From positions 229,300 to 293,299 of the forward strand of contig JAYONB010000003.1 in the NCBI GenBank assembly GCA_038121105.1: a stretch of DNA of 64,000 nt, read 5' to 3'. Below the pieces are notes generated by a model that saw only the letters and a list, made by a program, of their open reading frames with translations, had not been told where the DNA came from and did not search any database. Below, piece after piece: positions 9,055 through 17,780 of this stretch. A program made the position numbers and the translations under genes. The DNA comes from CALJDF01 sp038121105 (GTDB taxonomy: Bacteria > Pseudomonadota > Alphaproteobacteria > SHVP01). Each line of letters starts with the position of its first letter. Positions within the stretch are counted from its first letter, which is position 1.

Positions 9055-9963
9055 TCAGCCGGTGCCGTCGATGCGAATTGAGGCCAATCCGTATTCGCCG
9101 CCGCGATTGATCAGCGAAAAGCCGTCAAACGCATCGCGAAACCCGCGATCGACGGCCTCCAGGACGGGATTGCCGTCGAGTCGGAGCGTCATGAAACCAT
9201 CGGCACTACGGGTCCATTGCAGGACTTGGATGGTGTTGGGCGTGAAGCCGACCGGCGCTTCGCTTTCTTGCACGACGGATGCCCCGCGACTGCCGCGACG
9301 GATAAGCAGCGCATTCTTGCCCGGTTCCAACAAGACGCTGTAGCCGGTGGCGCGGGCGGCCCCTTGGTAGATCAGCAGTTCGAGCGAAGTGCCGGGCCGG
9401 CGCTGGTAAATCTCGGCCGCGAGCGAAAACGGGTTGGAGATTTTCGCAGGCAGGAATATCTGCGCGTCGGTGGCCGGCGGCGGCGCGGCTTGGCGGTTGT
9501 TGTTGCCGTCGTTGTCGGCAAGGCGTTTGGTCAGCAGGTTGGCGATGACGCCGACCACGACTTCTTCGGTCGACGGCGATTCGTTCGACGCGTTGCCGGA
9601 TTGCCGGGCGACGGGCGCCGTGGCGCGGCTTTCGAGGCCGGACTGGCTGACGAAGAACTCGCCTGACGCAACGGTCCAAGCCGGGTTGGCGCGGAACTCG
9701 CCGTCGCGAAAGTCGTCTTCGACCAACCGCTGACGCCACGGATTATCGTAGCGTGCCGCCAAGGACCTGAGGTCGCGCAGGAAGACCGGATCGGCCGCGC
9801 GGGCGCGGTCGGCCTCGTCGGTGAGCCGGCGGAGCTCGTCGATCAGTTCTTGGACTTGGCCGCTGCCGCCCCGATCGATCGGGCTATAGCGCGATTGGGC
9901 CTGCGCCGCCGTCACGCCGATGGCGCACACCGCGACGACAAGGACGAGAGCCGATGAACGCAT
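9055..9963 (-). CDS. Secreted protein of unknown function, possibly with a lectin-like domain
   Basis: 302 residues with a signal peptide (cleavage after TAAQAQ), a charged helical stretch (VQELIDELRRLTDEADRARA) and a beta-rich C-terminal half that looks like a concanavalin/LamG-type jelly roll (paired strands such as LELLIYQG, NALLIRRG, FMTLRLDGNPV). I do not recognise a named family. It begins 9 bases after the AsmA-like gene, so the two probably form an operon and may act together at the envelope. The ATG at 9963 is chosen; a GTG immediately precedes it. Confidence 0.6.
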   Translation of the reverse strand: MRSSALVLVVAVCAIGVTAAQAQSRYSPIDRGGSGQVQELIDELRRLTDEADRARAADPVFLRDLRSLAARYDNPWRQRLVEDDFRDGEFRANPAWTVASGEFFVSQSGLESRATAPVARQSGNASNESPSTEEVVVGVIANLLTKRLADNDGNNNRQAAPPPATDAQIFLPAKISNPFSLAAEIYQRRPGTSLELLIYQGAARATGYSVLLEPGKNALLIRRGSRGASVVQESEAPVGFTPNTIQVLQWTRSADGFMTLRLDGNPVLEAVDRGFRDAFDGFSLINRGGEYGLASIRIDGTG

Positions 9964-9972
9964 CACGGTCGC

Positions 9973-11967
9973 CTAGTTGCCACGACCGCGGAGCAAGCCG
10001 CGTACCGTGCCGATGGGATCTTTCTTTTCGCCGTCGCCTTCGGTGATGCTCTTGATGGTTTCCTGCACCGCTTCTTTGGCCTTGCCGGGATCCTTGAGGG
10101 TTTCCTGCAAAGCGCCGGCCAGGTCGGGCTTGAACGACAGATCCGACCACGGACCACTGACGATCACCGGGACCGATAGGCCGGCCGCTTGGGCTTGACC
10201 GCCCTGCCCTTCGCCGCTGGCGACGAGCTTGGGCGTGATGCGGTAGTTCACCGTGCGCGGCGGCAGTTCGACCGTCCCCGCCCCGCCGACGCGCAGCAGC
10301 GGCGACAGGAGTTGCAGGTCTTGGTTGTCGAGAATGCCGTTGGTGATAGTGAAGGTGCCGGTAATCTCGGTGAAGTCGGTCTTCTGCGGCGTGCCGGCCG
10401 AGGCGTCCAAGAAGGCCGAGGCCACGTTGCGCAGCATGGCGCCGAGGTTGATGCCGCTGACCGCACCGTCGGTAAAGCCGATCGCGCCGGTGCCGTTGAG
10501 GTTGCCGACGATCTCGCGCTGGCTGCGGCCGCTACCGCGCACCGACATGTTGCCGCGTGCGGTGCCGGAGACGCGATCGAACCCGGCCGCATCGGTAAGA
10601 AGCGGTTCGGCCTGCATGCCGCTGAGATCGAAATCGAGCGCCACGGCAGGGACCGCACGGGCGCCATTGGCCACGATCTTGGCTTTGCCTTGCCCCTCGT
10701 AGAGCGCCATTTCGGTGAGATCGGCGGTCATCAGCCCGCCTTCGACGGTCAGACGCAGCGCGCTTTTTCCGATCTTGATGCTTTGCACCAGAATCGATTC
10801 GACGCGCAACGTGAAGTCGGCGTTGATCGATTTGAGCGCCGATAGATCGATCGGTTCGTCGCTCCAATCGTCGCTTCCTTGAGCCGCGCCGCCGCCCGAG
10901 GCACCGCCGCCGCTTTCACCGCCACCGCCGCCGCGAAGGTAGGGGTTGGTGTCGAGAGCCGCGACATCGAGATTGCCTTTGACGCGCGGCACCGCGCCGC
11001 CGGTGTTGAGTTCGACGTTGCCCGTCGCGCGAATGGCGTCGATGGCAATCGTCGCATCGGTAAACGCGACCACCGGTTGGGCCACGCGCACGGTGCCCGC
11101 GACGCTGAACGGCCCGAGTACGTCGCCTTCCATATCGATCGGCGATCCCGCCCAATCGGCAAGCGCACGGACCGAGGGCGTGTCGAGTTCGGTTTTGCCC
11201 TCGATGCGCATCGGCGTGCCGCCGGTGGCCTGCCCGTCGAACGACAGCGTGAGATGCTTGGTATCGACCTTCGCGGTCAGATCGGTGTTTTGGTTGTCGA
11301 GCAACGCATGGGGACGCGCGATGTCGACGGTCAGATCGATCGCTTCGCCGTGCCAAGTGATGCCGCCGTCGAGATTGAACGGCGAATCGAGGTTGGGCAG
11401 GGACAGCCGGACATTGACGTCGTCGAGACGTTCTTCGGTGCCGGCTTGGCGGTCCGCGTAAATAACGGTGCCGTTGGTGATGGCGACATCGCCCAAACGG
11501 ACCTCGTTCAAGAAGCCGGCGCCGCCGCCCGATCCGCCGCTGCCGCTGTCGGAAGTGCCGTCGGACGCGCCGGCCTCGGCGGTCTCGAATTCCCAATTGG
11601 GTTTGCCGGCCGCATCGACTTCGAGGCGAATGGTCGGGGTGTCGAGGACGAATTCATCGACCGCAAGCTCGCCCCCGAGGAGCGGGAACAGCGCCACCTT
11701 AAGGCGCAGGGCGCCGAGTTCGATCATGTTGGCATCGACCGCGCCGGGCGCGTTGGCGATGGTGACCTGTTCGAGCGTGAGTTCGACCGACGGGATGATC
11801 GACACGTCGACATCGCCCGCAATGGTGACCTCACGCCCGGTGGCGCTTTCCATCTGGTTTTCGATCTGCGCGCGCAAGGTTTCTTTGGGCACCAACGACG
11901 GGAGAACGAGGACGACGACCACGAGGATGACGACGAGCGCGACCAGACCGATCAGAAGTTTTTTCAC
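9973..11967 (-). CDS. AsmA family envelope protein
   Basis: A 664-residue protein with one N-terminal membrane anchor (about residues 5-27, rich in Val/Leu) and a long periplasmic beta-rich region typical of AsmA: the ETLRAQIENQMESATGREV start, repeated 'I.LG.L.L.V' strands and the C-terminal NLNGTGAIGFTDGAVSGINL and LLRVGGAGTVELPP motifs. AsmA-like proteins are implicated in outer-membrane and phospholipid homeostasis. Low-complexity Gly/Ser inserts occur near residues 138-150 and 345-365. The start codon is GTG behind AAAAGAGA. Confidence 0.85.
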   Translation of the reverse strand: MKKLLIGLVALVVILVVVVLVLPSLVPKETLRAQIENQMESATGREVTIAGDVDVSIIPSVELTLEQVTIANAPGAVDANMIELGALRLKVALFPLLGGELAVDEFVLDTPTIRLEVDAAGKPNWEFETAEAGASDGTSDSGSGGSGGGAGFLNEVRLGDVAITNGTVIYADRQAGTEERLDDVNVRLSLPNLDSPFNLDGGITWHGEAIDLTVDIARPHALLDNQNTDLTAKVDTKHLTLSFDGQATGGTPMRIEGKTELDTPSVRALADWAGSPIDMEGDVLGPFSVAGTVRVAQPVVAFTDATIAIDAIRATGNVELNTGGAVPRVKGNLDVAALDTNPYLRGGGGGESGGGASGGGAAQGSDDWSDEPIDLSALKSINADFTLRVESILVQSIKIGKSALRLTVEGGLMTADLTEMALYEGQGKAKIVANGARAVPAVALDFDLSGMQAEPLLTDAAGFDRVSGTARGNMSVRGSGRSQREIVGNLNGTGAIGFTDGAVSGINLGAMLRNVASAFLDASAGTPQKTDFTEITGTFTITNGILDNQDLQLLSPLLRVGGAGTVELPPRTVNYRITPKLVASGEGQGGQAQAAGLSVPVIVSGPWSDLSFKPDLAGALQETLKDPGKAKEAVQETIKSITEGDGEKKDPIGTVRGLLRGRGN

Positions 11968-12097
11968 GAAAATCTCTTTTCTTTTGGGCGTTGACAGTAA
12001 TACCGCTCAGGCGGCGCATGAGATGCACCGGGCAGTAGCGCCCTGCGGACAGTATAGTAGAGTCCGGCCACCTTTTGGGACAACGACGAGCAGCTAA

Positions 12098-13288
12098 ATG
12101 ACCGCCCCAGCCGCCCCGCCCCCTTCGCTAGAGACCCTCAAGGACCGCGCCCGCAGCCTAGTGCCGATGTTGCGCGATCAAGCCGGTGCCACCGAGGCCA
12201 ACCGGTCGGTGATCCCCGAAACCGTCGCGGCCCTGCACGACGCGGGTTTGACCCGGATTTGCCAGCCGGCGCGGTTCGGCGGCTATGAACTGAGTTGGGA
12301 TGCGCCGGTGGATTTGGGGCGCATCCTCGCCGCGGCCTGCCCCTCGACGGCCTGGCTGGTGAGCATCGTCGGCCCGCATTCGGCCTATATCGGGCGGTTT
12401 CCTTTGGAGGCCCAAGAAGAGGTCTGGGCCGACGGCAAGGGCGCAATCATGGCCGGCGCAACGGTGTCGCGCGGCGGCACCATTCGGCGCGACGGCGATG
12501 GGCTGCGCGTCGAGGGGCAGTTCGGCTTTGCCAGCGGCATCGACCACGCGCCTTGGGGCTTCGTGATCGGCACCGTCGAAGACGACGGCGATGCGGTGAC
12601 CTGTTTGGTCCCGCGCCGCGATTTCGAGATCGCCGACACCTGGCACGTTGCCGGAATGCGCGGCACCGGCACCAAGGACATGGTGGTCAAGGACGCCTAT
12701 GTGCCGCCGCACCTGTTCATCAAGACGCGCGACCTCGTCGTGCCCAACCCGCCCGGTGCGGCGCATAGCGAGAGTGAACTTTTTTGGGTCGAGTACGCGC
12801 CCTTCGTGGCGACCACCTTGATGGGCCCGGTCTTGGGCGCCGCCGAGGGGGCGCTGGCCGCCTATACCGAATCGACCAAAGCCCGCATCGGGGCAATGTT
12901 CGGCGACAAGCCGGCGGATTCGCTATCTGTGCAATTGCGGTTGGCGGAAAGTGCGGCGGAGATCAGAGCCGCCCAGGTGTTGATCGAATCGCAGATGGAC
13001 ACGTTGCGCGACCATGTCGCCACACGCGAGCCGGTGCCGTCCGAACTGCAAATCGACTTCGGCCGCGACCGCGCCTTTGCGACGCGCCTGTGCGTTACCG
13101 CGGTGCATCGCCTGGTCCAGCAAATGGGCGCATCGGGGCTTTACGATTCCAATCCCGTGCAGCGGTTCTTTCGCGACCTCTCAGCGATGTCGGCGCAGTT
13201 CGGCATCGGATGGGACCGCAACATGGCGCCCGCGGGCCGGCAAATGCTCGGTATCGACAACGGGGCGCAGCATTTCTGGAAGACCTAG
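12098..13288 (+). CDS. Acyl-CoA-dehydrogenase-fold flavin monooxygenase (HsaA-like)
   Basis: 396 residues with the acyl-CoA dehydrogenase fold in its group D flavin-monooxygenase form: helical N-terminus (LHDAGLTRICQPARFGGYEL), a central beta domain (GLRVEGQFGFASGIDHAPWGF, WHVAGMRGTGTKDMVV) and a C-terminal four-helix part ending in FWKT. Relatives such as HsaA use FMNH2 from a partner reductase to hydroxylate aromatic or steroid substrates. No reductase is next to it. It starts the catabolic block that continues to 20.2 kb, but lacks the GTCCGTAC motif in front. Confidence 0.8.
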   Translation: MTAPAAPPPSLETLKDRARSLVPMLRDQAGATEANRSVIPETVAALHDAGLTRICQPARFGGYELSWDAPVDLGRILAAACPSTAWLVSIVGPHSAYIGRFPLEAQEEVWADGKGAIMAGATVSRGGTIRRDGDGLRVEGQFGFASGIDHAPWGFVIGTVEDDGDAVTCLVPRRDFEIADTWHVAGMRGTGTKDMVVKDAYVPPHLFIKTRDLVVPNPPGAAHSESELFWVEYAPFVATTLMGPVLGAAEGALAAYTESTKARIGAMFGDKPADSLSVQLRLAESAAEIRAAQVLIESQMDTLRDHVATREPVPSELQIDFGRDRAFATRLCVTAVHRLVQQMGASGLYDSNPVQRFFRDLSAMSAQFGIGWDRNMAPAGRQMLGIDNGAQHFWKT

Positions 13289-14586
13289 GCGGCGAGCAGA
13301 CCCTCAAAGCGCCGGACCAGAAAGTGGTCGGCCCCTTTGCGGGCGCGCAAATCGTCTAGCGCAACCACCGCCTCGTCTTTGCGACCGCATCCAATCAGGG
13401 CGTGGAGCCAGAGGTTCTCGAACACGCCGCGTTCGACGGCGCTGCCACCGATTTCGATGAAACGCGGCTGAGCCGGTTCGAGCTCCGCCGCCGCGCCGGC
13501 GGCATCGCCCGCCAGGTAGCGCGAAATAGCCCGGGCGGTGGGCAGGACGACTTCTTGCCAGGTCGGCTGCATGCCGGGATGCATGCCTTCGGCATGGCGG
13601 GTCATGCCCGCGACGAGGCTTTCGACATCGCCACCGGCACGCGACAAGACGTAGACATGATGCAAATCGGTGAGCGGGTCGGTGTGACGATGGGTTGCGA
13701 CATCGATTTTGTCGGCGATCGTCGCAAACCGGTCGCCGACGTCGAAACCGGCCAATTCGGCCCGCGCCAAGAGGTTGGCGCCATAGAGTTGCGCCGGGCC
13801 CTTGTCGAGATAGCGCGTAGCGATTTCGTCGTCGAACAGGCGTAGCGCCTGCGTGCCTTGCCCGGCGCCGAGATAATGCAACCCGAAATGCATCCACATA
13901 TGCGGATTGAAAGATTCGTTGAGGTCGTCCCAGGTATCGGGGAACTGCTCGAGCCAGGCGACCCCTTCGGCATCGCGGCCCTGGGCTTCCATGACATGCG
14001 CCACGGTGTGTTGACCGAGAATAAGCGTGCGGTCGATCTCGACCGCGGCCCGGGCCGAGGCTTCGGCGTCGGCGAAAAGCCCCGCCTCTTCTTCCATAAA
14101 CGACAGCAACGCATAGGCTTGGCCGCGATCGTCTATTTGGTCGATCACGCGCCGCACCAAGGCGAGCGACCCCTCGGCATCCTTACGGACATAGAACTTG
14201 AGCGTGCAACACATGCGCACGGCGTACATGTCGCGCGGCCACCGCTCGGCGATCTCTTCGAATTTGGAGATCGCGGCGTCGACATCGCCCTCGGCCCAAG
14301 CCGCCGCCGCGGCGACGAACAGGTGCTCGCGGTCGGTCGGCGACGATGCGGCACGGGCGCGGGCAATGTAGCGCCCGGCCTGCTTTGGATCGCCCGCATG
14401 AATGTTGAGGATCGCGGCAATCGCGTTGGGCATCGTGGCGGGATCCTGATCGGCGGCGGCGATCAACGCGGCGCGTTCGGCGCCGTCGAGGCGTTGGTTG
14501 GCTTGGCGGTCGAGCAAGCGGTCGATCGCGGCAACGGTTTCGGGCCGCTCGGTCGAGACCGTCAGCCCCTGAGCATCTTGGTGCAT
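13285..14586 (-). CDS. TPR protein related to TTC38
   Basis: 433 residues built of helical tetratricopeptide-like repeats. A central stretch, HTVAHVMEAQGRDAEGVAWL then NPHMWMHFGLHYL, matches the His/Trp-rich signature of TTC38-like proteins, which are cytosolic and of unknown activity. It overlaps the end of the monooxygenase by 4 bases (convergent) and is divergent from the GntR regulator, so the 81-bp gap carrying the GTCCGGAC motif (14639-14646) is a shared control region. Confidence 0.8.
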   Translation of the reverse strand: MHQDAQGLTVSTERPETVAAIDRLLDRQANQRLDGAERAALIAAADQDPATMPNAIAAILNIHAGDPKQAGRYIARARAASSPTDREHLFVAAAAAWAEGDVDAAISKFEEIAERWPRDMYAVRMCCTLKFYVRKDAEGSLALVRRVIDQIDDRGQAYALLSFMEEEAGLFADAEASARAAVEIDRTLILGQHTVAHVMEAQGRDAEGVAWLEQFPDTWDDLNESFNPHMWMHFGLHYLGAGQGTQALRLFDDEIATRYLDKGPAQLYGANLLARAELAGFDVGDRFATIADKIDVATHRHTDPLTDLHHVYVLSRAGGDVESLVAGMTRHAEGMHPGMQPTWQEVVLPTARAISRYLAGDAAGAAAELEPAQPRFIEIGGSAVERGVFENLWLHALIGCGRKDEAVVALDDLRARKGADHFLVRRFEGLLAA

Positions 14587-14638
14587 GGTCGTCCCCTCTG
14601 CGGGCAGCGTAGCGATTTTTGCGCCCGGTGCGAAATAG

Positions 14639-14646
14639 GTCCGGAC
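14639..14646. promoter_or_regulatory. Candidate GntR operator, site 1 (regulator promoter)
   Basis: The perfect palindrome GTCCGGAC lies 21 bases upstream of the GntR-family gene and just before a TATACT -10-like hexamer (14654-14659). It is a one-base variant of the GTCCGTAC found at sites 2 and 3. A GT-N4-AC palindrome is the expected shape for HutC-subfamily operators. It suggests autoregulation. Confidence 0.5.
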
Positions 14647-14667
14647 AAAGCGCTATACTGCGGGGCC

Positions 14668-15396
14668 ATGACGCAGCGCAGCCAACCGCTTTATCAAGAG
14701 ATCGCCGACGCCCTGCTGGACGACATCCGCAGCGGCAAGGTGCCGGTCGGCACGATGATGCCGACCGAGATGGAACTGCGCGAACGCTTCGGCGTGAGCC
14801 GCCATACGGTGCGCGAAGCGATCCGCCAATTGGGCGAATTGGGATTGCTGACCCGGCAGGCGGGACTGGGCACAGTCGTGAAAGCCACGGAAGCGCGCGG
14901 CACCTATACGCAGTCGATCGAATCGCTGGACGCGCTGCTGCGCTATCCGGAGGAAACGACGCTGACCGTGGAGAATAGCGAGCCGATTACCGCGACACCT
15001 GAGCTGGTGAAAACGCTGGATGCCAAAGTCGGCACCGAGTGGATCAAGATCAGCGGTCTGCGCGCCCTACGGGGCCAAGACACGCCGATCTGCTGGACCG
15101 ATGTGTATGTCATCCCCGAATACGCCCGCGTCGCCGAAGAGATCGGCAAAAACCCGATGCCGGTGTACCGCGTGGTCGAATCGCTGTTCGGCGAACAGGT
15201 GACCGCGGTCAAACTGGAACTCTTCGCCGAGGGTGTGCCCGAGCACATGGCGGCGAAGCTGCAGGTCGCGGCGGGCACCCCGGCCCTCGTGGTGGCGCGC
15301 CGCTATACCGGCCACAAAGGGCGCGTTTTCGAGGTGTCGGTCAGCGTCCACCCGCAAGATCGCTTTACCTATTCCGCGGAATTGCGCCGCGAATAG
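14668..15396 (+). CDS. GntR family transcriptional regulator with UTRA domain (HutC subfamily)
   Basis: 242 residues. Residues 1-75 form the winged helix of GntR proteins (LYQEIADALLDDIRSGK, then LRERFGVSRHTVREAIRQL as the recognition helix region). Residues ~95-240 form a UTRA ligand-binding domain with the typical PICWTDVYVIPEY and ending strands. It would bind a pathway metabolite and repress the neighbouring catabolic genes. The ATG at 14668 begins at the first HTH helix. It lies 74 bases before the MmgE/PrpD gene on the same strand. Confidence 0.9.
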   Translation: MTQRSQPLYQEIADALLDDIRSGKVPVGTMMPTEMELRERFGVSRHTVREAIRQLGELGLLTRQAGLGTVVKATEARGTYTQSIESLDALLRYPEETTLTVENSEPITATPELVKTLDAKVGTEWIKISGLRALRGQDTPICWTDVYVIPEYARVAEEIGKNPMPVYRVVESLFGEQVTAVKLELFAEGVPEHMAAKLQVAAGTPALVVARRYTGHKGRVFEVSVSVHPQDRFTYSAELRRE

Positions 15397-15419
15397 CCCC
15401 CCTGGCCCCGTGGGGTCAA

Positions 15420-15429
15420 TGTCCGTACA
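15420..15429. promoter_or_regulatory. Candidate GntR operator, site 2 (MmgE/PrpD promoter)
   Basis: AATGTCCGTACAATT (15418-15432) with the core TGTCCGTACA, an imperfect palindrome, lies 41 bases upstream of the MmgE/PrpD start. The same core, in the same orientation relative to transcription, occurs in front of the TauD operon (20248-20257). Confidence 0.6.
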
Positions 15430-15470
15430 ATTCGCCGTTCCTTCGCCGCTCCCAACAAGGATGCCTGCCG

Positions 15471-16898
15471 ATGACTGCCGTTGCCGAAAATTTCGAAGAT
15501 GAGGCGCCTGCCGCCGGCGCGCCCGACCTGATTTCCAAGACGCTGGCTCGGTTCGCGCTGGATCTCGACCTGGACGAGGTGCCCGCCGAGGTGGTGGCGC
15601 GCGCGAAGCTGAACATTCTCGACTGTTTCGGGGTCGGCCTCGCCTCGACGACCTTCGATTTCGGCCCGGTTACATTGAATGGCGTGCGCGCGTTGAGCGG
15701 CGACGGCGATTCGCCCATTCTCGGGAGCGACGTTCGCTTGCCGCTGCGCGACGCAGTGCTGGTCAACGGCACGTTGATCCACGGGCTCGACTACGACGAC
15801 ACCCACGCCGATAGCGTGGTCCATTGCTCGGCCTCCGCCCTGCCGGTGGTGCTGGCGATGGGGCTCAAGAACAACGCGAGCGGCGCGGAAACGATGGCCG
15901 CCTATTTGGCCGGCGTCGAAGCGGATGCCCGGATCGGCATGGGCGCCAATGGCGGATTCCACAAACAAGGCTATCACCCGACGGGCTTGGTCGGCGCGTT
16001 CGGCGCGGCGCTGGCCGCCGGACGCCTGATGGGCCTAAGCGAAGAACAACTGATGATGGCCCAGGGGATCACGCTGAGCACGACCTCGGGCGCAATGGAG
16101 TTTCTCGAAGACGGCGCCTGGACCAAGCGGATGCATCCGGCATGGGCCGGGGTCGGTGCGATCACCGCAGCCTATATGGCGCAAGCCGGGTATGTCGGGC
16201 CGTCGCGCGCCTACGAAGGACGCTATGGGCTGTACAAGGTATTCGCCGCGCACGACGTGACGACCGAGCCCGCCAAAGCGACCGCCAATCTGAATACGGA
16301 TTGGGAACTGATGAACATTGCGTTCAAGCCGTTCCCGGCCTGCCACTTCAATCATGCCTTCGCCGATTCGGCGCTGGCGCTTCGGGCGGAACACGACCTA
16401 AAGCCCGACGACGTCGAGGAACTGGTTGCGCTCATTCACGAACGGCAGGTGCCGGTCGTGTGCGAACCCGAGCGCAACAAGAAGGTGCCCGCCAATTCCT
16501 ACGACGCCAAGTTCTCGGTGCATTACACGATGGCGGCGTCGATCGTGCGCGGCAAATTCACGCTGGACGAGTTGGAAGACGACGCGCTGCGCGATCCGAC
16601 GATTCTCGATCTGTGCAGCAAAGCGCGTTACGAGGTCGACCCGACCTCGCCCTTCCCGCGCTATTACGGCGGCGAGGTGGTGGTGCGGACGAAAGACGGG
16701 CGCGAACTGCGCCACCGCGAGGAACACAATCGCGGGTCGGACAAGAACCCGCTGGCCACCGCCGACATTCTCGCCAAGTTCCGCGACAACGCGGGCCGGG
16801 TATTCGATGCGGCGAAAACCGATCAGGTGATCGACGCGGTGATGGGCCTGGACAAGGCGCCCAACCTCGACGCGCTGGCGGCTGCGCTGACCAAATAG
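15471..16898 (+). CDS. MmgE/PrpD family protein, copy 1
   Basis: 475 residues of the MmgE/PrpD (2-methylcitrate dehydratase-like) family: LNILDCFGVGLAST near the N-terminus, GLDYDDTHADSVVHCSASALPVVLA (about 105-129) containing the conserved acidic/His patch, HPTGLVGAFGAALAAGRLMGLS, and FKPFPACHFNHAFADSAL. Characterised relatives dehydrate hydroxy-tricarboxylates or isomerise iminodisuccinate; the substrate here is not predictable. The candidate GntR operator lies in its promoter. A second, distinct paralogue is at 26924-28294. Confidence 0.9.
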   Translation: MTAVAENFEDEAPAAGAPDLISKTLARFALDLDLDEVPAEVVARAKLNILDCFGVGLASTTFDFGPVTLNGVRALSGDGDSPILGSDVRLPLRDAVLVNGTLIHGLDYDDTHADSVVHCSASALPVVLAMGLKNNASGAETMAAYLAGVEADARIGMGANGGFHKQGYHPTGLVGAFGAALAAGRLMGLSEEQLMMAQGITLSTTSGAMEFLEDGAWTKRMHPAWAGVGAITAAYMAQAGYVGPSRAYEGRYGLYKVFAAHDVTTEPAKATANLNTDWELMNIAFKPFPACHFNHAFADSALALRAEHDLKPDDVEELVALIHERQVPVVCEPERNKKVPANSYDAKFSVHYTMAASIVRGKFTLDELEDDALRDPTILDLCSKARYEVDPTSPFPRYYGGEVVVRTKDGRELRHREEHNRGSDKNPLATADILAKFRDNAGRVFDAAKTDQVIDAVMGLDKAPNLDALAAALTK

Positions 16899-16904
16899 CG
16901 CGTC

Positions 16905-17780
16905 CTAGCCGCGGGCGGAAATCGCGTCGGCGAGGGCGAGGATGCGTTCGGCCTTTTCGATGATCGGATAGTCGATGAAGTAGCCGTCAACCTGGATCGA
17001 GGCCGAGCCTTCGGCTTCGGCCTGCTTGAACGCCTCGATGTGTTTCTTGGCCTCGACGATCTGTTCTTCGGTCGGGGTGAACACCGTGTTCGCGATATCG
17101 ATTTGGCTCGGGTGAATGCACAGCTTGCCCTGGAAACCCATCTGCATCGCGGTGGTGGCGGCTTTTTCGAAATGCTCGATGTCGCGCAGGTCGATGAAGA
17201 CCGTGTCGATCGGCGGTTCAAGCCGCGCGGCCCGCGAGGCCACGGCGAAACGGGCGCGCGCGTAGTAGAGCTCGGGCTCGTCGGGCGTCCATAGGAACCC
17301 CATGTCGCGCGTGAAGTCGCCCGCGCCAAACGAAAGCCGTTTGACGCGCGTTTCCGCGCGCGCGATTTCGTCGATCCGGTCCAGGCCAAGACCGGTTTCG
17401 ATGATGGGCAGGAGGTCGATCTTGCCTTCTTCGAGACCGCGCTCGCGTTCGAGCGCGCGCATCATCCAATCGGCGGCTTCGAGTTGGGCGGCGGATTCGA
17501 CCTTGGGCAATACGATGCCGTCGAGCCAATCACCGACGACGGCATGGATATCGCCGAAGCAATATTCGGTGTCGAAGGCGTTGACTCGGGCATAGCCGAG
17601 GTTGGGACGCGGTTGTTTGAGCGCTTCGACAACGGTGGCGCGGGTGGCGACTTTTTCGCTGATCGCCACGGCATCCTCGAGGTCGAGGATGACGACGTCG
17701 GTACCGGCGTGAAACACCTTTTCGACTTTGCGCGGATGGTTGCCGGGCGCGAAAAGAAGCGTGCGGAGCGGACCTTGCAT
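16905..17780 (-). CDS. HpcH/HpaI aldolase / CitE-like CoA-ester lyase
   Basis: 291 residues of the CitE/malyl-CoA lyase type TIM-barrel family: RTLLFAPGNHPRKVEKVF at the start, VVILDLEDAV (metal/phosphate-binding strand), GIVLPKVESA, LLPIIETGLGL with the metal-binding Glu, and KLCIHPSQIDIANTVFTPT near the end. It would cleave a beta-hydroxyacyl-CoA-type substrate. The start overlaps the HpaB-family stop (TAATG), showing tight translational coupling as the last gene of the TauD-HpaB-CitE operon. It converges on the MmgE/PrpD gene. Confidence 0.9.
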   Translation of the reverse strand: MQGPLRTLLFAPGNHPRKVEKVFHAGTDVVILDLEDAVAISEKVATRATVVEALKQPRPNLGYARVNAFDTEYCFGDIHAVVGDWLDGIVLPKVESAAQLEAADWMMRALERERGLEEGKIDLLPIIETGLGLDRIDEIARAETRVKRLSFGAGDFTRDMGFLWTPDEPELYYARARFAVASRAARLEPPIDTVFIDLRDIEHFEKAATTAMQMGFQGKLCIHPSQIDIANTVFTPTEEQIVEAKKHIEAFKQAEAEGSASIQVDGYFIDYPIIEKAERILALADAISARG